DNA from: Streptomyces sp. NBC_00569
GTDB taxonomy: Bacteria > Actinomycetota > Actinomycetes > Streptomycetales > Streptomycetaceae
NCBI RefSeq assembly: GCF_036345255.1
Contig: NZ_CP107783.1
Span: 2,852,001-2,916,000 of the forward strand
Reading direction: 5' to 3'
DNA: 64,000 nt
Within the stretch, counting starts at the first letter, position 1. Every line of letters starts with the position of its first letter. A program made the translations under genes and the position numbers. Below the pieces are notes generated by a model that did no database searches, was not told where the DNA came from, and saw only the letters and a program-made list of their open reading frames with translations. Below, in pieces: positions 1 to 8,483 of this stretch.

Positions 1-22
1 ACGCGAAAGGGGGGAGCGGGAC

Positions 23-679
23 ATGCTGGGCGCCATGGTGTCCACAGACCGGTATCTCGCCTTCGCGGCGATGTCGCTCCTCGTGATCGTGATCCCTGGG
101 CCGAGCGTGCTGTTCGTGATCGGGCGCGCGCTCGCGCACGGCCGGCGGACGGCGGTCGCGACGGCGCTCGGCAATGTCATCGGCTCGTACGTGCTCGTGG
201 TGGCCGTGGCACTCGGGATCGGTTCCCTGGTGGAGCGCTCGGCCGGGGTGTTCATGGCCGTGAAGCTGGCGGGAGCCGCGTATCTGGTCCTCCTCGGCGT
301 GCAGGCTTTCCGGCACCGCAAAGAGATGCGGGCCGAGGACATCCGGGGGCCGCAGGGCCCGCCGCGCGGAGATCTGCGAACGGTGGCGGACGGCGCGCTC
401 GTCGGGGTCACCAACCCCAAGGGCATCGTCTTCTTCGCGGCGGTCCTGCCGCAGTTCGTGGACCACTCGGCCGGTCAAGTGCCGGCACAGATGCTCCTGT
501 TGGGACTGATGCCTATCTCGATCGGCCTGGTCACGGACACGCTGTGGGGCCTGACGGCGTCCGCCGCGCGTACGTGGTTCGCCCGGTCCGACCGGCGCCT
601 GTCACTGATCGGCGGCACGGGAGGCTTCGCGATGATCGGCCTGGGCGTGACGGTCGCGGCGACGGGCCGCGCCGACTGA
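23..679 (+). CDS. LysE/RhtB-family exporter
   Basis: Predicted inner-membrane exporter of the LysE/RhtB family, whose members move amino acids or related small metabolites out of the cell. The protein has 218 residues, close to the usual 200-220, with about six hydrophobic segments spread over its length. The family signature is visible near residue 25 (IPGPSVLFVIGRAL), followed by an Arg-rich loop and a glycine-rich second helix. A conserved-looking segment near residue 130 (GVTNPKGIVFFAAVLPQF) matches the second family motif (NPK). The start at 23 has a purine-rich GGGGGGAG run just upstream. An ATG at 35 is a possible alternative. The substrate cannot be told from sequence and the neighbouring CorA gene gives no hint. 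Confidence 0.88.
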   Translation: MLGAMVSTDRYLAFAAMSLLVIVIPGPSVLFVIGRALAHGRRTAVATALGNVIGSYVLVVAVALGIGSLVERSAGVFMAVKLAGAAYLVLLGVQAFRHRKEMRAEDIRGPQGPPRGDLRTVADGALVGVTNPKGIVFFAAVLPQFVDHSAGQVPAQMLLLGLMPISIGLVTDTLWGLTASAARTWFARSDRRLSLIGGTGGFAMIGLGVTVAATGRAD

Positions 680-785
680 TCCCCGGCGGACGGCTTCCGA
701 CGATCACCCCGCGCCGGCCGCATTTGGGCCATATATCCTGCGCAGTGGCCGAAGTGACAGCCGTTTCGACACGCAAGGCGGAGAC

Positions 786-1949
786 ATGGCAGAGCGGCGG
801 GCCCGCCCCGGAGTGGAACCGAAGAAGTACATGTGGCGCCGCACCACCGGACAGCCACCGGTGAACCGGCCCAGGCTCGACACCACTCCGCCCCCGCCCG
901 CCGCACCCACGAGCCCCGGGCCGGAGACGGCCAGCGTGGTGCAGGCGGCGCTGTACCGGGACGGGGTACGGGTGTCGTCGCCCGCGACGCTCGCCGAGAC
1001 GTTCCGCGAGCTGCGCGAGCAGCCGGACGGCATGGCGTGGATCGGCCTGGCCCGCCCGACCGAGTCCGAGCTCCTCTCCCTGGCGGCCGAGTTCGACCTG
1101 CATCCGCTCGCGGTCGAGGACGCTCTGGAGGCACATCAGCGGCCGAAGCTGGAGCGGTACGGGGACACGCTGTTCGTCGTCCTGCGCGCCGCCCGCTACC
1201 TGGACGCGCCGGAGGAGGTCGAGTTCGGGGAGCTGCACGTGTTCGTCGGCGCGGACTTCGTCATCACGGTCCGCCACGGCGCGGCCCCCGACCTGTCCGG
1301 TGTGCGCCGCCGCATGGAGGACTCCCCCGAGCTGCTGAAACTCGGCCCCGAGGCGGTGCTCTACGCGATCCTCGACGCGGTCGTGGACGGCTACGCCCCG
1401 GTCGTCGCCGGCGTCCAGACGGACATCGACGAGATCGAGACGGAGGTGTTCAGCGGTGCGCCCGAGGTGTCCCGGCGCATCTACGAACTCTCGCGCGAGA
1501 TGGTCGAGTTCCAGCGCGCGACCCGCCCCCTGGTGGGCATGCTGCACGGCTTGATGGCGGGCTTCGCCAAGTACGGCACGGACGAGGAACTCCAGCGCTA
1601 CCTGCGGGACGTGGCCGACCACGTCACGCACACCAGCGAACGGGTCGACGGCTTCCGCCAGGCCCTCGCGGACATCCTGACGGTGAACGCGACGCAGGTG
1701 ACCCAGCAGCAGAACGCGGAGATGCGGGCACTGGCGGAGGCGGGCTTCGAGCAGAACGAGGAGATCAAGAAGATCTCGTCCTGGGCGGCCATCCTCTTCG
1801 CCCCGACCCTGGTCGGCACGATCTACGGCATGAACTTCGACCACATGCCGGAGCTGGGCTGGGGGTTCGGCTACCCGTTCGCGATCCTTCTGATGGCGGT
1901 GGTGTGTGTGAGCCTGTACTTCATCTTCAAGCGGCGGGACTGGCTGTGA
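786..1949 (+). CDS. corA: CorA-family magnesium/cobalt transporter
   Basis: Divalent metal-ion channel of the CorA family (387 residues), which takes up Mg2+ (or Co2+/Ni2+) at the cytoplasmic membrane as a pentamer. The first ~320 residues form the soluble alpha/beta plus long-helix region. Two C-terminal membrane helices follow, at about 327-348 and 361-382, separated by the hallmark YGMNF motif (GMN at about 348-350), and the basic tail KRRDWL ends the protein. The ATG start has GGCGGAGA directly upstream. A Pro-rich N-terminal extension of about 50 residues precedes the conserved region, as often seen in actinobacterial members. The gene stands alone, 106 bp after the LysE gene, and is convergent with the lipid-kinase gene downstream. 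Confidence 0.92.
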   Translation: MAERRARPGVEPKKYMWRRTTGQPPVNRPRLDTTPPPPAAPTSPGPETASVVQAALYRDGVRVSSPATLAETFRELREQPDGMAWIGLARPTESELLSLAAEFDLHPLAVEDALEAHQRPKLERYGDTLFVVLRAARYLDAPEEVEFGELHVFVGADFVITVRHGAAPDLSGVRRRMEDSPELLKLGPEAVLYAILDAVVDGYAPVVAGVQTDIDEIETEVFSGAPEVSRRIYELSREMVEFQRATRPLVGMLHGLMAGFAKYGTDEELQRYLRDVADHVTHTSERVDGFRQALADILTVNATQVTQQQNAEMRALAEAGFEQNEEIKKISSWAAILFAPTLVGTIYGMNFDHMPELGWGFGYPFAILLMAVVCVSLYFIFKRRDWL

Positions 1950-2330
1950 CGACGAGCGGACCGGCGAGAGCCGCTGCGCCGTCCGCACGCCTCAGATGCT
2001 GTCCGGGGCGGCGACGAGGCCGACCGGCATGCCCAGTTGCGCACATGTCGGCCTCCTGAGACCTGCGTCCAGCTGCGGTCGAGGCCGAGGAGAAGCGCTG
2101 CCGCGCCCGTCGCGACGAACGTGCTCAGCGTCGACCGGCGGCGTTCCGAGAGCCACTCATTCCGACGGCGTTGAGTGGGTGCTGATTCATGCACGAGCTC
2201 CTCGGGAACGTCGGCCGCCGGCCAGGTCGAAGGGCGAAACTACGGCACCGCGCGCGTCCGCCGGCGATGCGCGCGGAGGGTGTCGCCCCGCGCCGGCGGC
2301 GCCCCGTTCACGGCCGCCTTTCGTCGTTCG
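1950..2330. other. Intergenic region without a convincing gene
   Basis: This 381-bp gap lies between the convergent corA and lipid-kinase genes. A GTG on the minus strand at 2194, preceded by GAGGAG, opens a frame that could encode a peptide with a short hydrophobic stretch (VATGAAALLLGL) and runs antisense into corA. Its Arg/Ser-rich composition looks like a non-coding frame. No clear terminator hairpin with a T tract was found. Confidence 0.5.
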
Positions 2331-3689
2331 TCAGGCGGGGATCTGCTCGTCGTCGGTCCGTTCGGTGCGCCCGAGCGCGAGATCGATGATCAGTCGCCAG
2401 TTCATGGCCGGCGCAGGCGCGACGGTGCCCGGACGGTCGCGCGGCACCAGGACCCGCAGCGCGCCCGGGCGCAGCGTGCACACGACCGGGGTGGGCATCT
2501 GCAGCGCCTCGCCGTCGACCGCGACGGGGATCTCGTCCGTGCCGCCGGTCACCTCGACCCGATGTGCGGTCATGACGGTCAGCCCCGTGGACTGCGTGCC
2601 CCGCACCGCCAGATCGGCGGCCTGCGCCGCGTCCTCCACCCGGATCCCGAGCACCCCCAGCTCGCCGTCGTCGAGCCTGGGCCGACGGCCGCCGGCGCTG
2701 ATCTCGTCGGGTGAGACGTACGGATTGTTGCTGACCAGCAGGGCCTGCTGGTCGGAGAGCACGGTGCCGTCGACCTGTGCGTCGAGCCGTCGCACCCCTT
2801 CGCCGAGCAGCAGGTCCGGCATGAGGGACAGCACCGTGCCCGCCTTGTCGTCGCGGTACTCGGGCCGTTGCACGACGTCGGCGTACACCCCGAAGGACAC
2901 GGTGTTGACGAAGGCCCGGCCGCCGACGTCGCCGAGGTCGACCCGGAGCTCCTCGCCGTCGGTCAGCGCGCCGAGGCAGCGAGAGGGGTCGGAGCGGTCG
3001 AGGCCCAGGTCCATGGCGAAGTGGTTACGGGTGCCCGCCGAGACGACGAGGAACGGCAGGTCGTGCTCGGCGGCGACCGCCGCGACCAGGGCCTGGGTGC
3101 CATCGCCGCCCGCGACGCCGAGCAGGTCCGCGCCCTCCGCCACGGCCCGCCGGGCCAGCGCGGCGACGTCGGCCGGGGCGGACGGGTCGAGCAGGATCAC
3201 CCGCGCGCCGAGTTCCTCCGCGCGCTCGACCAGCCCGAAGCGGCCGACCTTCCCGCCCCCGGACTTCGGATTCATGATCAGGACCGGACGGTTCGGCGGG
3301 GGCACGGCGATCGCCCGCCACGGGCGTTCCGGCCGCGACCTGCGCAGCGCCGCCCGGCCGGAGGCCGCCGCCGCGGCCCAGCACAGGCACAGGCCCAGAG
3401 CCGTCAGCCACACACCGTAGTGCGCGAAGACCATCAGGACGGCGACGGGTGCCACGACCGCGAGGAGCGCCCCGAGCAGCCGCACCGCGCCGCGGTGCGC
3501 CACGAACCACCAGACGCCCGCGGCGCAGGCGACCAGCCCGAGGAGCCCGGCTCCGACGATGACGAGCCCGCCCTCCCCCAGGGCGAGCGCGAGCACGGCC
3601 ACCGAAGCCATCGCCGCGAGCACGGCCAGACGCGCCAACAGGCGCGCGGCCCCACTGTCTTCGGGGCCCTTCGCACGCTTCGTGCCCAT
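2331..3689 (-). CDS. Diacylglycerol kinase family lipid kinase
   Basis: Predicted membrane-bound lipid kinase of 452 residues. The N-terminal ~115 residues hold about four hydrophobic helices. The DAGK catalytic domain (DagK/YegS/BmrU type) follows, with the opening motif NPKSGGGKVGRF, the nucleotide-binding GGDGTQA motif and the SAGTRNHFA motif downstream, all expected for an active enzyme. Such proteins phosphorylate diacylglycerol or related lipids using ATP. I place the start at the ATG whose complement is 3687-3689, which has AGAGGA six bases upstream. The longer frame to 3794 begins with a low-quality Arg-rich stretch. The gene is convergent with corA and stands alone. Confidence 0.88.
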   Translation of the reverse strand: MGTKRAKGPEDSGAARLLARLAVLAAMASVAVLALALGEGGLVIVGAGLLGLVACAAGVWWFVAHRGAVRLLGALLAVVAPVAVLMVFAHYGVWLTALGLCLCWAAAAASGRAALRRSRPERPWRAIAVPPPNRPVLIMNPKSGGGKVGRFGLVERAEELGARVILLDPSAPADVAALARRAVAEGADLLGVAGGDGTQALVAAVAAEHDLPFLVVSAGTRNHFAMDLGLDRSDPSRCLGALTDGEELRVDLGDVGGRAFVNTVSFGVYADVVQRPEYRDDKAGTVLSLMPDLLLGEGVRRLDAQVDGTVLSDQQALLVSNNPYVSPDEISAGGRRPRLDDGELGVLGIRVEDAAQAADLAVRGTQSTGLTVMTAHRVEVTGGTDEIPVAVDGEALQMPTPVVCTLRPGALRVLVPRDRPGTVAPAPAMNWRLIIDLALGRTERTDDEQIPA

Positions 3690-3887
3690 GTCGTCCTCTC
3701 CGTGCCGTTGCCGACCGCGAGCCCGGTCCGGGCAACCTGCCTGCGCACTCCCGTACCGAACAGCATCCCAGCGGGCCGTGAGGCGGCCCCGCACACCGCG
3801 CTGAGACGAACAAGAACGAATCGAAGCACCCCAGACCGTGCACGACCGGAGGCGACCCGCGCACTGGATCGTCCACGACGGAGATGA

Positions 3888-4049
3888 TCAGGGCAACTGC
3901 CCCGTCCGGCCGTCGGGCGGACGTTCGCTGCGGCCCGGGGCGATCAGGCCCCGGGCGGCGACCTCGGCGAACAGGGCCTGGGCCATCCGCTGACCCTCCA
4001 CGAGGCCCAGGGCGCGCAGCCGTTCGTCCATCCGGTCGGGTGCTGCCAT
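3888..4049 (-). pseudogene. Truncated M24-peptidase-like fragment
   Basis: A 53-residue ORF with a good ribosome-binding site (AGAGGA, seven bases before the ATG). The segment LGLVEGQRMAQALFAEVAARGLIAPG resembles, by eye, the N terminus of actinobacterial M24-family (Xaa-Pro aminopeptidase-like) metallopeptidases. The frame then ends after a Pro/Arg-rich tail, and none of the peptidase's catalytic region follows in any frame. It is therefore probably a remnant left by a deletion. It starts 62 bp downstream of the molybdenum hydroxylase gene on the same strand and would be the last gene of that operon. It could instead be an intact small protein of unknown role. Confidence 0.4.
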
Positions 4050-4110
4050 GGTGCCGTTCCTCTTCCGTTTCACCCGAACCCCGCTTCACCCGAACCCCGT
4101 TCAGCCCGAG

Positions 4111-6894
4111 TCAGGCGCCCGGAACGGAGTTGTGCCGGTCGAGGGCGAGCCAGACGCGGTCCCGGGTGACCGGCATCTCGGTGAACCGGATGCCGGTGGC
4201 GTCGCGCAGCGCGTTGGCGAAGGCGGGGGCGACCGGGTTGAACGGGCTCTCGCTCATCGACTTGGCGCCGAGCGGGCCGATGGCGTCGGTGGTCTCCATG
4301 AAGTGGACCTCGGTGCGCGGGACGTCGGCGTACTGCGGGAGGCGGTAGCGGCGGAAGGCGGCGGTCGTGACCTCGCCGCGGTCGTCGACGCGCACCGTCT
4401 CGAAGAGCGTCGCCCCGAGCGCCTGCGCGACGCCTCCCTCGACCTGGCCGCGGCACTGCATCGGGTTCATGACCTTGCCCGCGTCGGCGGCGTGGACGCT
4501 GCGCAGGATGCGGATCTCGCCGGTGTCGGGGTCGACGGCGAGGCGGAACCACTGGGCGTTGAAGGCGACGGAGCGGGGCGAGCCGCCCCAGTGGCCGTCG
4601 GCGGCCACCTCGTCCGTCGCGCCCTTCGCCTCGGCCGCCTCGTACAGCTCCTTCAGCGTCACCACCCGGCCCGCGCAGTCGACGGCCTCGGCGCCGAGTA
4701 CGCACAGATGGCGGGCGACCCCCGTGTGCCGGGCCGCGAAGGTCCGCAGCCGTTCGGCGAGCGACCCGGCGGCGAGAAGGACGGCCTTGCCGGCCACCAC
4801 CGTGCCGGCGGAGCCGAAGGCGCCGGTGTCGTGGCGGACGACGTCGGTGTCGGACTGCCGGACCGTGAGACGGTCCTCGGTGGTGTTCAGCGCGCCGGCG
4901 GTGATCTGCTTGTGGACGGTGGTGGTGCCGTTGCCGAACTCGGCCGTGCCGACGGCGATGTCGTACGTCCCGTCGGCCAGGAGGGACACGCGGGCGTCGG
5001 CGTAATGCCCGCCGGGCGGGCCGGTCGCGATCATCGCCATGGCCGTGCCCTGCCCGACCAGCCAGCCCTCGGGGGCCTGCTCGGCGCTGGTGTCCTCGGC
5101 GATCGCCTTGCGCACGACCCCCAGGCACTGGTCGAGGCCGTACGAGGCGATGTGGAGATCCTCCTCCTCGCCGATCGGGCTGAGCATGTGCTCGCCGGGG
5201 CCGATGATGTTCTTCTCCCGGAAGACCAGCGGATCCATGCCGAGACGGCGGGCCAGCTCGTCCATGACCGATTCGACGGCGAAGGTGACCTGGCCGAGGC
5301 CGTATCCGCGGAAGGCGCCCGCCGGGACGACGTTCGTGTAGACGGAGAACGCGTCGACCTTCTTGTGCGGGGCGCGGTAGACGGCGAACGACTCGCCGAC
5401 GCTGTGGAACATGACGGCGGGGCCGTGGTTGCCGTAGGCGCCGGTGTTGGAGACGACGCGCATCTGGATCGCGGTCAACGTGCCGTCGGCGCGGGCGCCG
5501 ACCTTGATGCCGATGGTGAAGGGGTGGCGGGTGGTCGCTCCGTAGAACTGCTCCGCGCGGGTGTACTCCAGCTTCACCGGCCGCCGCAGTTTCAGCGCCG
5601 CCAGCGTGACGATGTCCTCGGTCAGCATCTCCTGCTTGCCGCCGAAGCCGCCGCCCACGCGCCCGGCGACGACGCGCACCTCGTCCTCGGGCAGCCCGTA
5701 CAGGGCGCACAGGGCGCGGCGCGTCAGGAACGGGGTCTGGGTGGAGGAGCGGACGGTGAGGCGTTCACCGGTGCCGTCCTCCTTGGGCTCGAAGTAGGCG
5801 ACGCAGCCGTGGGTCTCCAGGCTGGCGTGCTGGACGCGCTGCGTGCGGAAGGTCTCTTCGTAGAAGACGTCGGCGTCGGCGAAGCCGTCCGCGACGGAGC
5901 CGATCTCACCGTGCACTTCGCCGGCGACGTTGTTCTCCACGCGGGAGATCCGCGCCTCGGGGCCCTTGCCCTCGTGGATGACGGGGGCGCCGGGGGCCAT
6001 CGCCTTCTCGGGGTCGGTGACGTGAGGGAGTTGCTCGTAGACGACTTCCACCCGTCGGCAGCCTTCCTCGGCGGCCTGTTCGCTGTCGGCGACCACGGCG
6101 GCGACGCGCTGGCCGACGTAGCGGACGGTGTCGTCGAGGACGCGGGTGTCGTCGGGGTCCTCGGTGGGGTGCTCGTGACGGGCCGAGGAGTACAGGGTCC
6201 CGGGGGCGTCCTCGTGGGTGAGGACGGCGTGCACGCCGGGCACGCGCAGCGCGTCCGCCGTGTCGATGGAGACGATGCGGGCGTGCGGGTGCGGGGAGCG
6301 CAGCAGCTTCATGTGGAGGAGGCCGGGCACCTCGACGTCGAAGGTGTAGCGAGCGGTGCCGGTCACGACCTGGGGGCCCGCGGGCGCGCCGAGGCTCTTG
6401 CCGACCGCCTTGCCCGCACAGGGGCGTTCGGTGTGCCGCACGCCCCGCACGGAGTCCTCGATGGCGCGGTATCCGGTGCACCGGCAGATGTTGCCCTTGA
6501 ACGCGCGGGGCAGGTCCGACAGCTTGCCGTCGTCGTGTTCGGTGCCCTGCTCGGCTTCGAGGGCGGCCGTCGTCATCAGGAATCCGGCGGTGCAGAAGCC
6601 GCACTGGAACCCCTGGGCGCCGAGGAACTTCTGCTGGACGGGGTGGAGTTCACCCTCCGGGGACGCGAGGCCCTCGACGGTCGTCACGGAGCGGCCCTGC
6701 GCCCGTACGGCCGGATACAGGCAGCTGTGCACCGGCTCCCCGTCCACGTGGACCGTGCAGGCGCCGCAGTCGCCCGCGTCACAGCCCTTCTTCACCCCGA
6801 ACCAGCCGCGCTCGCGCAGATACGTACGCAGACACTGGCCCGCCCGTGGCTCGGTGTCGAAGTGCTGGGCGTTGACCTCGATGTCGAAGCTCAT
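4111..6894 (-). CDS. Molybdenum hydroxylase, fused 2Fe-2S and molybdopterin subunits
   Basis: A 927-residue xanthine dehydrogenase/aldehyde oxidase-family enzyme in which the small iron-sulfur subunit is fused to the large catalytic subunit. Residues 1-160 carry the plant-type 2Fe-2S cluster (C38, C43, C46, C58) and the second cluster (C98, C101, C137, C139). The rest is the molybdopterin-cytosine-dinucleotide domain with GGGFGGKQE, a GAFRGYG loop and a C-terminal SMSE motif that would supply the catalytic Glu. The start ATG overlaps the stop of the upstream FAD-subunit gene (ATGA), so the two are translationally coupled. The substrate is unknown: it differs clearly from the three-gene purine enzyme at 25.7-29.6 kb and may act on another heterocycle or aldehyde. 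Confidence 0.9.
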   Translation of the reverse strand: MSFDIEVNAQHFDTEPRAGQCLRTYLRERGWFGVKKGCDAGDCGACTVHVDGEPVHSCLYPAVRAQGRSVTTVEGLASPEGELHPVQQKFLGAQGFQCGFCTAGFLMTTAALEAEQGTEHDDGKLSDLPRAFKGNICRCTGYRAIEDSVRGVRHTERPCAGKAVGKSLGAPAGPQVVTGTARYTFDVEVPGLLHMKLLRSPHPHARIVSIDTADALRVPGVHAVLTHEDAPGTLYSSARHEHPTEDPDDTRVLDDTVRYVGQRVAAVVADSEQAAEEGCRRVEVVYEQLPHVTDPEKAMAPGAPVIHEGKGPEARISRVENNVAGEVHGEIGSVADGFADADVFYEETFRTQRVQHASLETHGCVAYFEPKEDGTGERLTVRSSTQTPFLTRRALCALYGLPEDEVRVVAGRVGGGFGGKQEMLTEDIVTLAALKLRRPVKLEYTRAEQFYGATTRHPFTIGIKVGARADGTLTAIQMRVVSNTGAYGNHGPAVMFHSVGESFAVYRAPHKKVDAFSVYTNVVPAGAFRGYGLGQVTFAVESVMDELARRLGMDPLVFREKNIIGPGEHMLSPIGEEEDLHIASYGLDQCLGVVRKAIAEDTSAEQAPEGWLVGQGTAMAMIATGPPGGHYADARVSLLADGTYDIAVGTAEFGNGTTTVHKQITAGALNTTEDRLTVRQSDTDVVRHDTGAFGSAGTVVAGKAVLLAAGSLAERLRTFAARHTGVARHLCVLGAEAVDCAGRVVTLKELYEAAEAKGATDEVAADGHWGGSPRSVAFNAQWFRLAVDPDTGEIRILRSVHAADAGKVMNPMQCRGQVEGGVAQALGATLFETVRVDDRGEVTTAAFRRYRLPQYADVPRTEVHFMETTDAIGPLGAKSMSESPFNPVAPAFANALRDATGIRFTEMPVTRDRVWLALDRHNSVPGA

Positions 6895-7724
6895 CGTGCA
6901 CCGTCCTGGGAGAGCCGGGTCAGTTCGTGGCGGACTTCCTCGGCGAGGCGGAAGCCCATGTGCCGCCGCCACTCGGGCAGTCCGTGGATGTCGTCGAACC
7001 AGTCGTCCTCGCCCACGGCCGCCTCGATCGCCCGCCGGAGTTCGCCCCTGTCGGGCGGCAGCGGGAACCAGAGGCGGAACGGCCGTACGGTCGCCGCGCT
7101 GATCGTCACCGCCATCGACCCGTCCACCGGATCGAGTGTCCCGATGACCAGCGCTCCCGAGCGGCCGAGCCCGTACAGCGACGCCTGGCGGAAGGCCGTA
7201 CGGCAGCCGAGTGCCCGCGCGGGCACGGTGACCGAGCGGAGCAGTTCGCCCTCGCCGAGGTCCTTGCGGCCCGCGCCGGTGATGAAGTCGGCGACCTTCA
7301 CGGTCCGGCGCACCCCTGCCTGCGACTGGAGCAGACAGGTGCCGTCGAGTGCGGCGGTCAGCGAGATCACGGGGCCGGCCGGCAGCCCGTTGCACAGGTT
7401 CCCGCCCACGGTCGCCATGTTCCAGATCTTGAACGAGGCCAGAAAGGCACGGCAGCACTGCTCGATCAGCGGCGCCGCCGCTGCCCCGAACTTCCGTCCG
7501 AAACGGGAGAGTTGGGCGATGGTGCACGTCGCCGCGATCTCCAGCGAGCCGTCCTCGCCGAGGGTGAGCGGCTCCCAGTCCATGCGGCTCAGATCCACCA
7601 GGCGCCGCAGATGGGGCTGCGGCTCGGAGAACAGGTACGTGCCCCCGCCGAGCCATGCGTCGCCGGGCTGCCATGGCTCACGCAGCCGCGCGTCACGCAC
7701 TTGCTTCACCGTGTTCAGATCCAT
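6891..7724 (-). CDS. FAD-binding subunit of molybdenum hydroxylase
   Basis: FAD-binding subunit (277 residues) of a xanthine dehydrogenase-family enzyme. It passes electrons from the iron-sulfur clusters of its partner to NAD+ or another acceptor. The FAD-binding motif AWLGGGTYLF near residue 25 and the second motif MATVGGNLCNGLPAGP in the middle are both present, and a C-terminal CO-dehydrogenase-flavoprotein domain follows. The start is the ATG read from 7724, after GGGAG. Longer frames upstream are poor. Its stop overlaps the start of the fused catalytic gene by four bases. The 271-bp region upstream is shared with a divergent VOC-family gene and contains a TTGGT...ACCAA inverted repeat. 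Confidence 0.88.
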   Translation of the reverse strand: MDLNTVKQVRDARLREPWQPGDAWLGGGTYLFSEPQPHLRRLVDLSRMDWEPLTLGEDGSLEIAATCTIAQLSRFGRKFGAAAAPLIEQCCRAFLASFKIWNMATVGGNLCNGLPAGPVISLTAALDGTCLLQSQAGVRRTVKVADFITGAGRKDLGEGELLRSVTVPARALGCRTAFRQASLYGLGRSGALVIGTLDPVDGSMAVTISAATVRPFRLWFPLPPDRGELRRAIEAAVGEDDWFDDIHGLPEWRRHMGFRLAEEVRHELTRLSQDGAR

Positions 7725-7829
7725 GTCTCCCACGCCCCTCAGCTGCTGCCTCACAGCCAGTGAAGCCGGGAGCAGGGCCGGAAACGACTGGTGCACCACA
7801 CGGAAAACGTCACCCCGGCGCCGTGGGCA

Positions 7830-7845
7830 TTGGTTGAACGACCAA
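7830..7845. promoter_or_regulatory. Inverted repeat between divergent hydroxylase and VOC genes
   Basis: The 16-bp site TTGGTTGAACGACCAA has 5-bp arms (TTGGT/ACCAA) plus a further matching G/C pair. It lies 106 bp upstream of the FAD-subunit start and 151 bp upstream of the VOC gene. Its symmetry and position suit an operator, but no regulator gene is adjacent, so the binding protein is unknown. Confidence 0.35.
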
Positions 7846-7995
7846 GCAGCTCTCGGCTTCGGCACACCGGGATCACGGACCGAATCTGTCCGCAAGAGAT
7901 GTCAGGGTGGCTTCCAGGACGCGGGCCGACTGTGACCCACGGTCCTGCGGACCTCTTGCCCGCACACGCGCACCCCGCCACGAACGGAGCACCCT

Positions 7996-8457
7996 GTGAG
8001 CCGACACATCCAGGTCACCTTCGACGCCCACGACCCGAGGGCGCAGTCGTCGTTCTGGCGCGACGTACTGGGTTACGTCCACCCCGGGCCGCCCGGCGTC
8101 GAGGTGCCCGAGGGCGCCGACCCGCTGGCCGCGTGGGACGACTTCCTCACGCGGATCGGCGTACCGGAGGAGCAGCGCAACACGCACTCGGCCATCGAGG
8201 ACCCGGACGGGCGGGGCCCGAGGGTGTTCTTCCAGCGGGTGCCGGAGGGCAAGGCCGCCAAGAACCGCGTCCACCTCGACGTCCGCGCCGCCCCCGGCCT
8301 CGAGGGAGAGGAGCGGATGACGGCGCTCGAGGCCGAGTGCGCCCGGCTCGTCGCCCTCGGCGCTGCGCGGGTGCGCCGCGACGAGCCCGCTCCCCCGCTG
8401 AGCGCGGGCCACATCGTGATGACCGACCCGGAGGGGAACGAGTTCTGCCTGGACTGA
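7996..8457 (+). CDS. VOC-family (glyoxalase/bleomycin-resistance-like) protein
   Basis: A 153-residue protein of the vicinal oxygen chelate superfamily. It shows the two beta-alpha-beta-beta-beta halves: IQVTFDAHDPRAQSSFWRDVLGY at the start and RVHLDVRA...HIVMTDPEGNEFCLD in the second half. The closing DPEGNEFCL is the usual end of actinobacterial glyoxalase-like proteins. Members bind metals and catalyse isomerisations, ring cleavages or drug binding; the substrate here is unknown. The start is a GTG with CGGAG about nine bases upstream. It is convergent with the dehydratase gene that follows (26 bp gap) and divergent from the molybdenum hydroxylase operon. Confidence 0.85.
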   Translation: MSRHIQVTFDAHDPRAQSSFWRDVLGYVHPGPPGVEVPEGADPLAAWDDFLTRIGVPEEQRNTHSAIEDPDGRGPRVFFQRVPEGKAAKNRVHLDVRAAPGLEGEERMTALEAECARLVALGAARVRRDEPAPPLSAGHIVMTDPEGNEFCLD

Positions 8458-8483
8458 CGCGTCGCGGCGGTACGGCGCGGGGC

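Noticed and set aside
1871..2194. Minus-strand ORF with GTG start and GAGGAG upstream, containing a short hydrophobic stretch
   Set aside because: Most of it is Arg/Ser-rich and antisense to corA, as expected of a shadow frame. The hydrophobic stretch is too short for a confident membrane helix.
4048..7935. Long plus-strand open frame across the molybdenum hydroxylase genes
   Set aside because: It is the high-GC complementary shadow of two well-supported minus-strand genes and has no recognisable domain.
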